NCBI RefSeq assembly: GCF_031882575.1
Contig: NZ_CP134772.1
Span: 5,801,001 to 5,865,000 of the forward strand
Length of the DNA: 64,000 nt
Reading direction: 5' to 3'
Origin: Pseudomonas sp. VD-NE ins
GTDB lineage: Bacteria > Pseudomonadota > Gammaproteobacteria > Pseudomonadales > Pseudomonadaceae
Shown here: piece by piece, positions 11,306 to 21,620 of the stretch
Layout of the letters: the number at the start of each line of letters is the position of its first letter
Position numbering within the stretch: the first letter of the stretch is position 1
Position numbers and translations under genes: made by a program
The notes under the pieces: generated by a model
Database searches by the model: none
The model's input: only the letters and a program-made list of their open reading frames with translations
What the model was told of the DNA's origin: nothing

Positions 11306-12463
11306 TCAGTTGAACAAGCCGTAGAAGAATAGACGGATGCTATCCCACATGCGGCGGAAGATACCACCCTCCTCGACGCCATCCAGAGCGATCAGGTCAG
11401 CGCTGTGCACGACCTTGTCTTCCAGTTTGACTTCGACTTTACCGATCACGTCGCCCTTGGCGATTGGCGCGGTCAGTTGCGGGTTCATGGTCATGCTCGC
11501 AGCGAGCTTCTTCAGCTGGCCTTTTGGCAGAGTCATGGTCAGGTCTTCAGCCAGGCCGGCCTTGACTTGATTGGTGGTGCCTTTCCACACCGGGGCCTGA
11601 GCCAGTTCGGTGCCCTTCTGATAGAAGGTCTGGGTTTCGAAGAAGCGGAAACCGTAGGTCAGCAGCTTCTGGGTTTCAGCGGCGCGAGCCACTTCGCTGT
11701 TGGTGCCGAACACCACGGCGATCAGGCGCTGGCCATCACGTACAGCCGAGGACACCATGCAGTAGCCGGCTTCATCGGTGTGACCGGTTTTCAGACCGTC
11801 AACGGTCTTGTCACGCCACAGCAGCAGGTTGCGGTTTGGTTGCTTGATGCCGTTCCAGAAGAACTCTTTCTGCGAGTAGATCGCGTAGTGAGCCGGGTCT
11901 TCGTGGATGATTGCGCGAGCCAGAATCGCCATGTCGTGAGCCGACGAATAGTGCTCAGGATTCGGCAGACCGGTCGGGTTCATGAAGTGGGTGTTGGTCA
12001 TGCCCAGATCGGTGACAGTCTTGTTCATCAGGTCGGCGAAGGCGTCTTCGCTGCCGGCGATGTGCTCGGACAGGGCCACGCTGGCGTCGTTGCCGGACTG
12101 GATGATGATGCCGTGCAGCAGGTCGCTGACAGTGACCTGCGAGCCGACCTTGATGAACATCCGCGAACCGCCAGTACGCCAGGCGTTTTCGCTGACGGTC
12201 ACCGGATCGTTTTCACCGATCTGGCCACGACGGATTTCCAGGGTCGCGATGTACGCGGTCATCAGCTTGGTCAGGCTGGCCGGTGGCAAACGCTGGTCAC
12301 CGTTGTTCTCTACCAGCACGTTGCCGCTGGCGGCATCCATGAGTACGTAGGCTTTGGCGGCCAGTTGCGGTGGCGACGGCATCATCTCGGCCGCGAAGGC
12401 GGCTGGCGAGAGGAGCAGCGGGACTAGCAGACACAGGCGTTTGGCAAAGGTGGTGATGTTCAT
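11306..12463 (-). CDS. dacA: D-alanyl-D-alanine carboxypeptidase (PBP5/6 type)
   Basis: 385 residues with a Sec signal peptide (about residues 1-24, ending AAFAAE). The three penicillin-binding motifs are present: SxxK as ASLTKLM, SxN as QSGNDAS and KTG as LKTGHTDEAG. The C-terminal PBP5 beta domain ends in an amphipathic helix (IFRRMWDSIRLFFYGLF) that anchors it on the periplasmic face of the inner membrane. It trims pentapeptides of murein. The ATG at 12463 is chosen because it opens directly into the signal peptide. P. aeruginosa calls the gene in this place dacC. Confidence 0.95.
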   Translation of the reverse strand: MNITTFAKRLCLLVPLLLSPAAFAAEMMPSPPQLAAKAYVLMDAASGNVLVENNGDQRLPPASLTKLMTAYIATLEIRRGQIGENDPVTVSENAWRTGGSRMFIKVGSQVTVSDLLHGIIIQSGNDASVALSEHIAGSEDAFADLMNKTVTDLGMTNTHFMNPTGLPNPEHYSSAHDMAILARAIIHEDPAHYAIYSQKEFFWNGIKQPNRNLLLWRDKTVDGLKTGHTDEAGYCMVSSAVRDGQRLIAVVFGTNSEVARAAETQKLLTYGFRFFETQTFYQKGTELAQAPVWKGTTNQVKAGLAEDLTMTLPKGQLKKLAASMTMNPQLTAPIAKGDVIGKVEVKLEDKVVHSADLIALDGVEEGGIFRRMWDSIRLFFYGLFN

Positions 12464-12649
12464 CCGTCTCTCGAAATCGCTAATGGAAACTGTCCTTGCG
12501 GACAAAATTTAATCAGATGACTTTCTAACGAGCCATCGCGTGTTCAGTTGCTCACTCCAGTCACCCTTGCCGGGCTTTTGTTCTTCGACGAGCCAACAAC
12601 CTGGTTCACCCCCAATACCGCAAGTGAACCGTCAATCAAGTTCTACGTA
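12464..12649. other. Spacer between rlpA and dacA
   Basis: 186 bp without a gene. It should hold the dacA promoter on the minus strand. GGTTCAC (12603-12609) and GTGAACC (12624-12630) form a 7-bp dyad downstream of rlpA, without a T-run. I see nothing else in it. Confidence 0.4.
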
Positions 12650-13660
12650 TTACTCGGTGACCACGCTTGGCGAACCAAGGTTGGCCAGGCGCACACTGTT
12701 CTGCACCTGGGCAATTTCACCCGGCGAGCCGATCGGCCCCAGGCGTACCCGGTGCAGGGTCTGCTGATTGCGCACGATCGAACTGATGAACACCGGAGCG
12801 CTCACCATCCCGCTGAGCTTCGACCTCAGGAGTTCTGCAGCGTCCGGGTTGGCGAACGCGCCCACCTGCAGATACTGGCCAGTTGCTGTTGCAGAAGCGT
12901 TTTTTTTTGCACTCATCGGCACGGGGACGGTGTCAGAGGCGTGTTGTTGCGGTGGCGGCGTCCATTGCTCGACGGTGCCGGCCGATGCCGTGATCACCGG
13001 AGCGCTGTTCTGCGCGACCTGCGGCTCGTTGAGCATCAACGGTGCCGGACGGCCCTTGGCAGCCCAATACTGCTGCGGATCGATGCCTTCAACCTTGACC
13101 CGCGCAGTGCCGGTTTCGGCGTAACCGAGTTTTTTCGCGGCGGCGTAGGACAAGTCGATGATGCGATCGGAATAGAACGGCCCACGGTCATTGACCCGCA
13201 GGATCACTGTGCGGTTGTTGTCCAGGTTGGTCACCCGAACGTAACTTGGCAGTGGCAATGTCTTGTGGGCGGCACTCATGCCGTACAGGTCGTAGACCTC
13301 GCCATTGGCGGTGTTCTGGCCGTGAAACTTGGTGCCGTACCAGGACGCGGTGCCGGAAGCGACGTAGGTCTTGGATTCCTGCAACGGGAAATAGGTTTTG
13401 CCCAGCACGGTGTACGGGTTGGCCTTGTACGGGCCGGTGTGCAGGGTCGGCGTGGCATCCGGGATGCGCGACACGTCGACGTCCCACCATGGCGCGCCAT
13501 CTTTGTGCGCACGGTTGATGTCCAGGCCCGGCTGCGCTCGCACAGCGGTATTGGAGGTTTTCGGCGTCGGCGAACGACTGGTCGTGCAACTGGCGACCAG
13601 CACTGCCAACGCAGCGAATGCCACCAGCTTCAGGGGTTTATTGTTAGGCAATGCCCGCAT
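12650..13660 (-). CDS. rlpA: Septal-ring lytic transglycosylase RlpA
   Basis: 336 residues. The lipoprotein signal MRALPNNKPLKLVAFAALAV ends in the lipobox LVASC. The double-psi beta-barrel domain carries GTASWYGTKFHGQNTANGE and VRVNDRGPF; the SPOR domain at the end begins GQYLQVGAFANPDAAE. In P. aeruginosa RlpA cleaves peptide-free glycan strands and acts in daughter-cell separation and rod shape. Its ATG overlaps the stop codon of mltB (TAATG), so it is translated in the same operon. A Lys- and Ala-rich linker (SAKKNASATATG) joins the two domains. Confidence 0.96.
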   Translation of the reverse strand: MRALPNNKPLKLVAFAALAVLVASCTTSRSPTPKTSNTAVRAQPGLDINRAHKDGAPWWDVDVSRIPDATPTLHTGPYKANPYTVLGKTYFPLQESKTYVASGTASWYGTKFHGQNTANGEVYDLYGMSAAHKTLPLPSYVRVTNLDNNRTVILRVNDRGPFYSDRIIDLSYAAAKKLGYAETGTARVKVEGIDPQQYWAAKGRPAPLMLNEPQVAQNSAPVITASAGTVEQWTPPPQQHASDTVPVPMSAKKNASATATGQYLQVGAFANPDAAELLRSKLSGMVSAPVFISSIVRNQQTLHRVRLGPIGSPGEIAQVQNSVRLANLGSPSVVTE

Positions 13661-14670
13661 TACTTGACGCCCCGTGCTTGTACCAGCTGTTCAGACAGTT
13701 GATGTACGGCCATGGCGTACATCACGCTGCGGTTATAACGCGTGATCGCGTAAAAATTCTTCAGGCCCATCCAGTATTCAGGGCCGTTGTCGCCTTCGAG
13801 GCGAAATGCAGTAACCGGCATATCATCGCGCAGCGCATCATGACTTGACCAGCCCAGCGCCCGCAACTCTCCGACGGTTTTCGTCGGCTCGATGCCGGTG
13901 GTCAGGCCTTCATCGACCTGCTCGCCACGGACATCGGCACGGCTGACCACCGGCTCACCGGCGACCCAGCCGTGACGCTTGAAATAGCTCGCGACGCTGC
14001 CGATCGCATCATCCGGGTTGTTCCAGATATTGATGTGGCCGTCACCGTCAAAATCCACCGCATAGGCGCGAAAGCTGCTTGGCATGAACTGCGGCAAGCC
14101 CATCGCCCCGGCGTAAGAGCCTTTGAGGGTCAGTGGATCAACCTGTTCTTCGCGCGCCAGCAGCAGGAACTCACGCAGTTCCTTGCGGAAAAATTCGGCA
14201 CGGGGAGGATAGTCGAAACCGAGCGTGGACAAGGCATCGATCACCCGGTAATTACCGGTATTACGTCCGAAAAAGGTTTCAACGCCGATGATCGACACGA
14301 TGACTTGGGCCGGCACGCCGTATTCCTGCTCGGCACGGGCCAGTGTCGCCTCGTGCTGACGCCAGAAGTCCACACCGCGGGCGATGCGCGCGTCGGTGAT
14401 GAACATCGGGCGATATTCTTTCCACTGCTTGACCCGCTCGGCAGGTCGGGAGATTGCATCGAGAATCGCCTGTTTGCGTTGAGCCTCGCGGAACACCGCC
14501 ATCAGTTGCTCACCGGCGAAACCGTAGTCGCGGGTCATTTCACCGACGAACTCGGCCACCTGAGGTGAGCCTTCGTATTCGCCGGCCAGCGCTTCCTGCA
14601 TGCTGCCCAGGAGGCCCATCAGGCCTACCACTGGCGCGCATCGAGTCGCCCAGCCACGCATTACTTGCAT
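13660..14670 (-). CDS. mltB: Membrane-bound lytic murein transglycosylase B
   Basis: 336 residues. A signal-peptide-like N-terminus (MQVMRGWATRCAPVVGLMGL) is followed by an SLT_2 domain with the catalytic Glu in SIIGVETFFGRNTG and GAMGLPQFMPSSFR, and AVDFDGDGHINIW as in MltB. It cuts glycan strands in the periplasm. Unlike the sltB3 protein in this window it has no C-terminal PG-binding domain. A GTG at 14706 would add 12 residues, but the ATG at 14670 follows AAGGTGAAGAG. It is downstream of rodA and matches P. aeruginosa SltB1. Confidence 0.92.
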   Translation of the reverse strand: MQVMRGWATRCAPVVGLMGLLGSMQEALAGEYEGSPQVAEFVGEMTRDYGFAGEQLMAVFREAQRKQAILDAISRPAERVKQWKEYRPMFITDARIARGVDFWRQHEATLARAEQEYGVPAQVIVSIIGVETFFGRNTGNYRVIDALSTLGFDYPPRAEFFRKELREFLLLAREEQVDPLTLKGSYAGAMGLPQFMPSSFRAYAVDFDGDGHINIWNNPDDAIGSVASYFKRHGWVAGEPVVSRADVRGEQVDEGLTTGIEPTKTVGELRALGWSSHDALRDDMPVTAFRLEGDNGPEYWMGLKNFYAITRYNRSVMYAMAVHQLSEQLVQARGVK

Positions 14671-14687
14671 TGAACTCTTCACCTTAT

Positions 14688-15830
14688 TCAAACCTGTGCG
14701 ATCCACTTGCGATGGGTATGGATCGACATCAAAACCCCAAACGCTGACAGCAGCGTCACCAGCGAAGTTCCTCCGTAGCTAATGAACGGCAACGGTACCC
14801 CTACGACCGGCAACAGGCCACTGACCATACCGATGTTGACGAAAACGTAAACAAAAAACGTCATGGTCAACGCCCCGGCGAGCAATTTGCCGAACAGCGT
14901 CTGTGCCTGCGCAGTGATCACCAGCCCACGGCCAATCAGCAACAGATAAATCAGCAGCAGCGCACAAATGCCCACCAGGCCGAACTCTTCGCCGAGTACG
15001 GCAATGATGAAGTCGGTGTGGCTTTCCGGCAGGAAGTCCAGGTGCGACTGGGTGCCGAGCAACCAGCCCTTGCCGAACACGCCGCCGGAACCGATCGCAG
15101 CTTTCGACTGAATGATGTTCCAACCGGTGCCGAGCGGATCGCTTTCCGGGTCGAGGAAGGTCAGGATTCGCTGCTTCTGATAGTCGTGCATGATGAAAAA
15201 CCACATGGCGACCGACACCGGAATCGCGGCGGCCAGCACGCTGAGAATCCAGCGCCAGCGCAGCCCGCCCATGAACAGCACGAACGCACCGCCCGCCAGA
15301 ATCAACAGCGAAGTACCGAGGTCAGGCTGACGCACGATCAACACGAACGGCACACCGATCAGCATCAGACTGATACCGACATGTTTGAGCTGCGGCGGCA
15401 GCGTGCGCTTGGACAGGTACCAGGCGATGGTCGCCGGCATCAGGATCTTCATGAATTCCGAAGGCTGGAAGCGGATCACCCCGGGGATGTTGATCCAGCG
15501 CGTGGCGCCCATGGCGTTGTGGCCCATGATGTCCACCACCATCAGCAGCACCACGCCGATCACGTAACCGAGCGGCACCCAACGGGCCATGAAACGCGGC
15601 TCGAACTGGGCGATAACGATCATCGACACCAGGCCGATGCCGAACGAGGTGGCCTGTTTAGCCAGTAGATCCCAACTCTTGCCACTCGCCGAATACAGCA
15701 CGAACAGGCTGCCGGCGGCGAGAATCAGCAGCAGGATCAGCAGCGGGCCATCGATATGCAGTCTTTGCAGCAACGTCGCGCGGCGACGCATCACATCCTC
15801 ACTGGAGAGCATGCGATCAAAGTTATTCAT
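14688..15830 (-). CDS. rodA: Rod-shape peptidoglycan glycosyltransferase RodA
   Basis: 380 residues with about ten membrane helices, a SEDS-family polymerase that makes side-wall glycan together with PBP2. Family signatures include LYSASGKSWDLL, WINIPGVIRFQPSEFMKI and, near the end, GVPLPFISYGGTSL. The ATG at 15830 (MNNFDRMLSSED) overlaps the end of mrdA by 8 bp, so the partner genes are translationally coupled. Confidence 0.97.
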   Translation of the reverse strand: MNNFDRMLSSEDVMRRRATLLQRLHIDGPLLILLLILAAGSLFVLYSASGKSWDLLAKQATSFGIGLVSMIVIAQFEPRFMARWVPLGYVIGVVLLMVVDIMGHNAMGATRWINIPGVIRFQPSEFMKILMPATIAWYLSKRTLPPQLKHVGISLMLIGVPFVLIVRQPDLGTSLLILAGGAFVLFMGGLRWRWILSVLAAAIPVSVAMWFFIMHDYQKQRILTFLDPESDPLGTGWNIIQSKAAIGSGGVFGKGWLLGTQSHLDFLPESHTDFIIAVLGEEFGLVGICALLLIYLLLIGRGLVITAQAQTLFGKLLAGALTMTFFVYVFVNIGMVSGLLPVVGVPLPFISYGGTSLVTLLSAFGVLMSIHTHRKWIAQV

Positions 15831-17718
15831 CACGGGCCGTAGCCTCCGCACTGATTGGGCTGGCGTATTCGGCCTTCAAACGTCCGTCCTGATCGAGCAG
15901 CCAGGCGTCCATGACCTGACGCACCACAGGCGCAGCAACGCCGGAGCCGGACTCACCGTTTTCGACCATCACCGACACAACGATTTTCGGGTCATCGGCC
16001 GGCGCGAAGCCGACGAACAAGGCGTGGTCGCGGTGGCGCTCCTGAACCTTGGAGCGGTCGTACTTCTCGCCCTGCTTGATCGCCACGACCTGAGCCGTAC
16101 CCGATTTGCCGGCGATGCGATATTGCGCGCCGATCGCCGCTTTGCGTGCAGTACCGCGCGCACCGTGCATCACCTGCTGCATGCCGTGGTTGACCTTGTT
16201 CCAGTCGGACGGATCGCGCAGGACAATGTCCGGCATCGGATTCTCATCCACCGGTTTCACCCCTTCGAGGGATTTGGCCAGGTGCGGACGGTTCCAGATG
16301 CCTTTGTTGGCGACCAGCGCCGTGGCCTGAGCCAGTTGCAGCGGCGTTGATTGCATGTAGCCCTGGCCGATCCCGAGGATCAGGGTTTCGCCCGGGAACC
16401 ACGCCTGTTTGCGCGTCGCGCGTTTCCACTCGCGGGATGGCATCAGGCCGGGAGATTCTTCGAACATGTCCAGCGAGACCTTCTGGCCGATGCCGAACTT
16501 GTTCATGTAGGCCGACAACCGATCGATGCCGAGCTTATGGGCGAGGTCATAGAAGTAGGTGTCGTTGGAACGCATGATGGCCGTGTCGAGATCGACGAAG
16601 CCGTCACCGGTGCGGTTCCAGTTACGGTATTTGTGATCGTAGTTGGGCAGCATGTAGTAGCCCGGGTCGAATACCCGGCTCGACGCAGTGACCACACCGG
16701 AATCAAGGCCAGCAATTGCCACCGCCGGTTTGATCGTCGAGCCCGGTGGATACAGACCACGCAGCACGCGATTGAACAACGGCCGGTCGATCGAATCACG
16801 CAACTCGGCGTACGCCTTGAAGCTGATCCCGGTGACGAACAGGTTCGGGTCGAAACTCGGCTGACTGACCATCGCCAGCACCTCGCCGGTCTTCGGATCG
16901 AGCGCGACGACTGCACCTCGACGCCCGCCCAACGCAGCTTCGGCGGCTTCCTGCAACTTGATGTCCAGACTGAGGACGATGTCCTTGCCGGGAATCGGAT
17001 CAGTGCGCTTGAGCACCCGCAACACGCGGCCACGGGCGTTGGTCTCGACTTCTTCGTAACCGACCTGACCGTGTAATTCCGGCTCGTAGAAACGCTCGAT
17101 GCCGGTTTTGCCGATGTGATGGGTGCCGCTGTAGTTGACCGGATCGAGGCTCTTCAGCTCTTTCTCGTTGATCCGCCCCATGTAACCGACCGAGTGCGCA
17201 AAATGCGCGCCCTGCGGGTAGTGGCGAACCAGCTGCGCGACCACTTCCACGCCGGGCAGGCGGAACTGGTTGACCGCAATGCGGGCGATCTGCTCCTCGG
17301 TCAGCTCGAACAGGATCGGCACCGGCTCGAACGGCCGGCGCCCCTGACGCATGCGTTTCTCGAAGATCACCCGGTCCTCGGGCGTCAGCTCCAGTACTTC
17401 GACGATCACGTCGAGCACTTGCTGCCAGTCGCCGGAGCGCTCGCGGGTCATGCTCAGGCTGAAGCTTGGACGGTTATCCGCCACCACCACGCCGTTGCGG
17501 TCGAAAATCAGCCCGCGCGTCGGCGGAATCGGCTGCACATGGACCCGGTTGTTTTCCGAGAGCGTCGAGTGGTACTCGTACTGGATCACCTGCAAGTAAT
17601 ACAGCCGCGCAATCAGCACGCCGATCAACAGCATGATCGCAATGGCCCCGAACACGACGCGGCTACGCACCAGGCGTGCGTCCTTTTCGTGGTCCTTGAT
17701 GCGGATCGGCTGAGACAT
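15823..17718 (-). CDS. mrdA: Penicillin-binding protein 2 (transpeptidase)
   Basis: 631 residues. An N-terminal membrane anchor (AIMLLIGVLIARLYYLQV) is followed by the dimerisation domain (PPTRGLIFDRNG) and the transpeptidase domain. Active motifs are SxxK in LYPPGSTIKPA, SxN in MRSNDTYFYD and KSG in AGKSGTAQVV. PBP2 cross-links the wall during elongation with RodA. The ATG at 17718 (MSQPIRIKDHEKD) lies 10 bp after the rlmH stop. Confidence 0.97.
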   Translation of the reverse strand: MSQPIRIKDHEKDARLVRSRVVFGAIAIMLLIGVLIARLYYLQVIQYEYHSTLSENNRVHVQPIPPTRGLIFDRNGVVVADNRPSFSLSMTRERSGDWQQVLDVIVEVLELTPEDRVIFEKRMRQGRRPFEPVPILFELTEEQIARIAVNQFRLPGVEVVAQLVRHYPQGAHFAHSVGYMGRINEKELKSLDPVNYSGTHHIGKTGIERFYEPELHGQVGYEEVETNARGRVLRVLKRTDPIPGKDIVLSLDIKLQEAAEAALGGRRGAVVALDPKTGEVLAMVSQPSFDPNLFVTGISFKAYAELRDSIDRPLFNRVLRGLYPPGSTIKPAVAIAGLDSGVVTASSRVFDPGYYMLPNYDHKYRNWNRTGDGFVDLDTAIMRSNDTYFYDLAHKLGIDRLSAYMNKFGIGQKVSLDMFEESPGLMPSREWKRATRKQAWFPGETLILGIGQGYMQSTPLQLAQATALVANKGIWNRPHLAKSLEGVKPVDENPMPDIVLRDPSDWNKVNHGMQQVMHGARGTARKAAIGAQYRIAGKSGTAQVVAIKQGEKYDRSKVQERHRDHALFVGFAPADDPKIVVSVMVENGESGSGVAAPVVRQVMDAWLLDQDGRLKAEYASPISAEATARDE

Positions 17719-17728
17719 GAGGGCTGGA

Positions 17729-18196
17729 TTACTTGTGGTAAGGGTGACCGGACAGCACAGTCCAGGCACGATACAACTGTTCACCGATCAGTATCCGCAC
17801 CAGCGGGTGCGGCAACGTCAGCGGCGACAACGACCAGCGCTGATCGGCACGGGCGCAGACTTCAGGCGCCAGCCCTTCCGGGCCACCGACCATGAAATTG
17901 ACCGTGCGCGAATCCAGCCGCCAACGGTCGAGTTCGACCGCCAGCTGCTCGGTGCTCCAGGGTTTGCCGTGGACTTCCAGCGTGACGATCCGCTCGTTCG
18001 GCCCGACCTTGGCCAGCATGGCTTCGCCTTCCTGGCGGATGAAACGGGCCACGTCGGCATTCTTGCCACGGGTATTGAGCGGTATTTCCACCAGTTCCAG
18101 CGCCAGCTCGGACGGAAGACGCTTGGCATATTCATGCCAGCCTTCTTCCACCCACTTGGGCATGCGTGAACCGACGGCGATCAGGCGCAGTCGCAC
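17729..18196 (-). CDS. rlmH: 23S rRNA pseudouridine-1915 N3-methyltransferase
   Basis: 155 residues, the usual SPOUT-class length. RlmH methylates pseudouridine 1915 in helix 69 of 23S rRNA. Visible are the start [19 protein letters not shown], the knot region [14 protein letters not shown] and the end [20 protein letters not shown]...HPYHK. The start is a GTG at 18196, the only one that gives the full family N-terminus. It lies between rsfS and mrdA, a widespread arrangement. Confidence 0.97.
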   Translation of the reverse strand: MRLRLIAVGSRMPKWVEEGWHEYAKRLPSELALELVEIPLNTRGKNADVARFIRQEGEAMLAKVGPNERIVTLEVHGKPWSTEQLAVELDRWRLDSRTVNFMVGGPEGLAPEVCARADQRWSLSPLTLPHPLVRILIGEQLYRAWTVLSGHPYHK

Positions 18197-18205
18197 AGCA
18201 ATCCC

Positions 18206-18700
18206 TTACAGCTGGTCTTTGTTGAGCTTGGTGAAATGCTCGTGGGTGTTTTCCGGACTGTGGTGCTTGGCATCGGCCGCACGGCTCTGCTCGGCACCGG
18301 CCCACAGACGCTCCAGGTCGTAGAACTGACGTGCCGAGGCGGTCATCATGTGCACGATCACCAGGTCCAGGTCGAGCAGCACCCAGTCGCTGTCGCCCTT
18401 GCCTTCTTCGCCCAGCGGCTTGGCGCCCTGCTTTTTGACTTCTTCACGAACCTTGTCGAGCATCGCGTTGATCTGGCGGTTGGAAGTACCGGTGGCAATG
18501 ATCATGTAGTCAGTGATGCTCTGCTTGTCGCGAACATCGATGATCTGGATGTCTTGTGCCTTGACGTCTTCCAGTGCGGCCACAGCCAGTTTGACCAGTT
18601 CGTCGCCCTTCAGCGGCTCGTTGGTGTTGACCGGCTCAGGCAGCGGGGCGCTCTTGAATGTGCCTTTGCGCTTTACTTTGGTTTGGTCTTTGTCAGTCAT
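18206..18700 (-). CDS. rsfS: Ribosomal silencing factor RsfS
   Basis: 164 residues; the Iojap domain (about 32-140) contains AQDIQIIDVRDKQSITDYMII and GDWVLLDLDLVIVHMM-like segments. RsfS binds L14 and blocks 30S-50S joining when nutrients are short. The N-terminal 30 residues (KVKRKGTFKSAPLPEPVN) and the Lys/Asn-rich tail are extensions common in pseudomonads. It precedes rlmH by 9 bp. Confidence 0.95.
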   Translation of the reverse strand: MTDKDQTKVKRKGTFKSAPLPEPVNTNEPLKGDELVKLAVAALEDVKAQDIQIIDVRDKQSITDYMIIATGTSNRQINAMLDKVREEVKKQGAKPLGEEGKGDSDWVLLDLDLVIVHMMTASARQFYDLERLWAGAEQSRAADAKHHSPENTHEHFTKLNKDQL

Positions 18701-18772
18701 ATAAAACTCGTTTTGCTCATATATTCGGCGGCTTGGCGATACGTGGATTCGTATCAGTGAAGCACGCCTTGC

Positions 18773-19462
18773 TCAGTTCGACGCACGGTACAGACCGTGC
18801 GCATCGATGTAGGCCAGGACCGCGTCGGGCACCAGGAAACGTACCGACTTACCGCTGGCCAGCAGTTGACGGATCTGGGTGGCGGAAACCGCGAGCGGTG
18901 TCTGCCAGACGAATGCAATCTGTCCGCTCGGCCCTTTCAGGGCCAGCGGGTCGCTCACCGAACGCGCTGCCAGCAGGTTGCGCAAGGCATCCGGCGGTTC
19001 GCTGTCGGCGTCCGGGCGCTGTAGCACCAGGATGTGGCAATGCTGGAGCAACTCTTCCCAGCGATGCCAAGTGGGCAGGCCGCAAAATGCGTCCCAGCCC
19101 AAAAGCAGAAAAACCTGGGTCTCGGCGGGCATTTCAGCGCGCATCGACTCCAGGGTATCAATGGTCCAGGACGGCTTGTCCCGCTGCAATTCGCGGGCGT
19201 CCACCACCAGCGGCGGCATTCCGGCCACCGCACACTCGACCATCGCCAGCCGATCCTGCGCCGACACCTGCGGCGTACCGCGATGTGGCGGGCGCGCGTT
19301 CGGCATCAGGCGCAACTCGTCGAGCGCCAGCGCTTCGGCAACTTCCAGCCCACCACGCAAATGGCCGATGTGCACCGGGTCGAACGTGCCGCCCAATACG
19401 CCGATGCGTCGGGGGCGGGACTCGCTGCCGGTTTGCGGCGCTGTCAGGTCGAGGTCGGTCAA
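18773..19462 (-). CDS. nadD: Nicotinate-nucleotide adenylyltransferase
   Basis: 229 residues from the chosen start. NadD makes deamido-NAD from nicotinate mononucleotide and ATP. The nucleotidyl-transferase motif [16 protein letters not shown] and the ISATQIR-like signature (here [21 protein letters not shown]) are clear. The start is uncertain: a TTG at 19462 begins one base after the proA stop and gives [12 protein letters not shown], while ATGs at 19495 and 19498 would overlap proA by about 30 bp with no better ribosome binding site. It belongs to the proA-nadD-rsfS-rlmH series. Confidence 0.93.
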   Translation of the reverse strand: MTDLDLTAPQTGSESRPRRIGVLGGTFDPVHIGHLRGGLEVAEALALDELRLMPNARPPHRGTPQVSAQDRLAMVECAVAGMPPLVVDARELQRDKPSWTIDTLESMRAEMPAETQVFLLLGWDAFCGLPTWHRWEELLQHCHILVLQRPDADSEPPDALRNLLAARSVSDPLALKGPSGQIAFVWQTPLAVSATQIRQLLASGKSVRFLVPDAVLAYIDAHGLYRASN

Positions 19463-19463
19463 G

Positions 19464-20735
19464 TCAGACCGTCGCCTGGCCGCGTAACTGGCCATCACCG
19501 ACCACGATGTACTTCTCGCAGGTCAGCCCTTCGAGACCCACCGGGCCGCGGGCGTGCAGCTTATCAGTAGAAATGCCGATCTCGGCACCCAATCCGTATT
19601 CAAATCCATCGGCGAAGCAGGTCGGGGTATTGATCATCACCGACGCCGAGTCGACTTCCGCGACAAACCGACGGGTGTCGGCGAGGTGTTCGCTGACGAT
19701 CGAGTCGGTGTGATGGGAGCCGTAATGGTTGATGTGTTCAATCGCCTGATCCAGACCGTCGACCACACGGATCGACAGAATCGGTGCCAGGTATTCGGTG
19801 TTCCAGTCTTCTTCGCTGGCAGCAACGGCTTCAATGATCGCCCGGGTGCGCTCGCAACCACGCAGCTCGACGCCTTTTTCGCGGAACTGCGCCGCCATCG
19901 CCGGCAGGAAATCTTTCGCAACCGCTTGATCGACCAGCAAGGTCTCCATCGCACCGCAGATGCCGTAGCGATAAGTCTTGGCATTGAACGCGATGCGCTG
20001 GGCCTTGGGCAGATCGGCGTGGGCACTGACGTAGACGTGGCAAATGCCGTCCAGATGCTTGATCACCGGCACACGGGCATCGCGACTGATGCGCTCGATC
20101 AGGCCACGACCACCGCGCGGCACGATCACGTCGACGTACTCGGGCATGGTGATCATCGCGCCCACGGCGGCACGGTCGGTGGTTTCGACCACTTGCACCA
20201 CGGCGGCGGGCAACTCGGCCTCGGCCAGACCGCGTTGAATGCACGCGGCAATCGCCCGGTTGGAATGAATCGCTTCAGAGCCACCGCGCAGGATGGTCGC
20301 GTTGCCGGACTTCAGGCACAGGCTCGCAGCATCGATGGTCACGTTGGGACGGGACTCGTAGATGATCCCGATCACGCCCAGCGGCACACGCATCTTGCCG
20401 ACCTGAATCCCCGACGGACGGAAGCTCATGTCACGGATTGCACCGACCGGATCCGGCAGCGCGGCGACCTGACGCAAACCGACGATCATGCCGTCGATGC
20501 GTGCCGGGGTCAGTTCCAGACGTTCCAGCAAAGCGGGTTCCAGACCATTGGCGCGACCGGCGGCCAAATCCTGTTCATTGGCTGCAGCAAGCTCGGCACG
20601 CGCGGCGTCGAGGGCATTGGCAGCAGCCTGCAAGGCGCGGTTTTTCTGCGCGGTGCTGGCACGGCCGATGACCCGGGAGGCTTCGCGGGCGGCGCGACCC
20701 AATCGGGTCATGTAGTCAAGAACGGACTCAGTCAT
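19464..20735 (-). CDS. proA: Gamma-glutamyl phosphate reductase
   Basis: 423 residues, the usual length. ProA reduces gamma-glutamyl phosphate to the semialdehyde in proline synthesis. Signatures include the catalytic Cys in [28 protein letters not shown] and IHINTPTC-like [13 protein letters not shown]. The ATG at 20735 ([13 protein letters not shown]) is taken; the frame is open upstream into the divergent promoter region with mpg but the extra residues do not fit the family. Confidence 0.97.
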   Translation of the reverse strand: MTESVLDYMTRLGRAAREASRVIGRASTAQKNRALQAAANALDAARAELAAANEQDLAAGRANGLEPALLERLELTPARIDGMIVGLRQVAALPDPVGAIRDMSFRPSGIQVGKMRVPLGVIGIIYESRPNVTIDAASLCLKSGNATILRGGSEAIHSNRAIAACIQRGLAEAELPAAVVQVVETTDRAAVGAMITMPEYVDVIVPRGGRGLIERISRDARVPVIKHLDGICHVYVSAHADLPKAQRIAFNAKTYRYGICGAMETLLVDQAVAKDFLPAMAAQFREKGVELRGCERTRAIIEAVAASEEDWNTEYLAPILSIRVVDGLDQAIEHINHYGSHHTDSIVSEHLADTRRFVAEVDSASVMINTPTCFADGFEYGLGAEIGISTDKLHARGPVGLEGLTCEKYIVVGDGQLRGQATV

Positions 20736-20912
20736 GGTCTGCTGGGGTCTTGGCAAAGAGGAAAGCGGCAGATTATAGCTGTCGCGTCCCGGGACTAACA
20801 GCGGTGACGGGCGGATGGTCGAAATGAACGCTGATTCGCCGGCATTCAGGCCCAATTAAGCCGGGCGTTGTTATCATCACGACCTCCTGAGCCTGGATAA
20901 ACCTTGCCTGCC

Positions 20913-21608
20913 ATGTCCAACCTGACCGTTCGCAACCGCACCGAACGCCTGCCGCTGGGGCTGCCGGACGCCTTTTTCGACCGAGATGCGCAAGTGCTGG
21001 CGCAGGATCTGCTCGGCAAAGTCATTCGTCACCGGGTCGGCGATCTGTGGCTGAGCGCGCGAATCATTGAAACCGAAGCTTATTACTGCGCAGAAAAGGG
21101 CAGCCACGCCTCGTTGGGCTACACAGAAAAGCGTAAGGCTTTGTTTCTGGACGGCGGCCACATCTATATGTATTACGCCCGTGGCGGTGACTCGCTGAAC
21201 TTCAGCGCGCAGGGCCCGGGCAATGCGGTATTGATCAAATCCGCCTATCCATGGGTCGATGAAATCAGCGGGCCGGCGAGTCTGGCGCAAATGCTGTTGA
21301 ACAACCCTGACGCGCAGGGGCGTGCACGCCCGTCGCAAAAACTCTGCGCCGGGCAAACCCTGCTGTGCAAAGCGCTAGGGCTGAAAGTGCCAGTGTGGGA
21401 CGCCAAGCGTTTCGATCATGAAGTCCTTTTGGTCGAAGACACCGGGCCTGCGCCCTCGCACATCATTCAGACCACACGTTTGGGCATTCCCCATGGCCGA
21501 GACGAACACTTGATGTACCGCTTCGTCGATGCGACTTACGCGCAATGGTGCACGCGGAACCCGCTGCGACGCGGTCAGGTCGAAGGCCGGGATTATTTTC
21601 TGCTGTAA
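20913..21608 (+). CDS. mpg: 3-methyladenine DNA glycosylase (AAG/MPG family)
   Basis: 231 residues. It resembles the AAG/MPG fold that excises alkylated purines: LAQDLLGKVIRH, the catalytic Glu in IIETEAYY, GGHIYMYYARGG and GPGNAVLIKSAYP. A TTG at 20904 adds three residues (annotated elsewhere as MPAMSNL), but the ATG at 20913 is the simpler start. It is transcribed divergently from proA, as in P. aeruginosa PA4010. Confidence 0.92.
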   Translation: MSNLTVRNRTERLPLGLPDAFFDRDAQVLAQDLLGKVIRHRVGDLWLSARIIETEAYYCAEKGSHASLGYTEKRKALFLDGGHIYMYYARGGDSLNFSAQGPGNAVLIKSAYPWVDEISGPASLAQMLLNNPDAQGRARPSQKLCAGQTLLCKALGLKVPVWDAKRFDHEVLLVEDTGPAPSHIIQTTRLGIPHGRDEHLMYRFVDATYAQWCTRNPLRRGQVEGRDYFLL

Positions 21609-21620
21609 ACACACACTCAT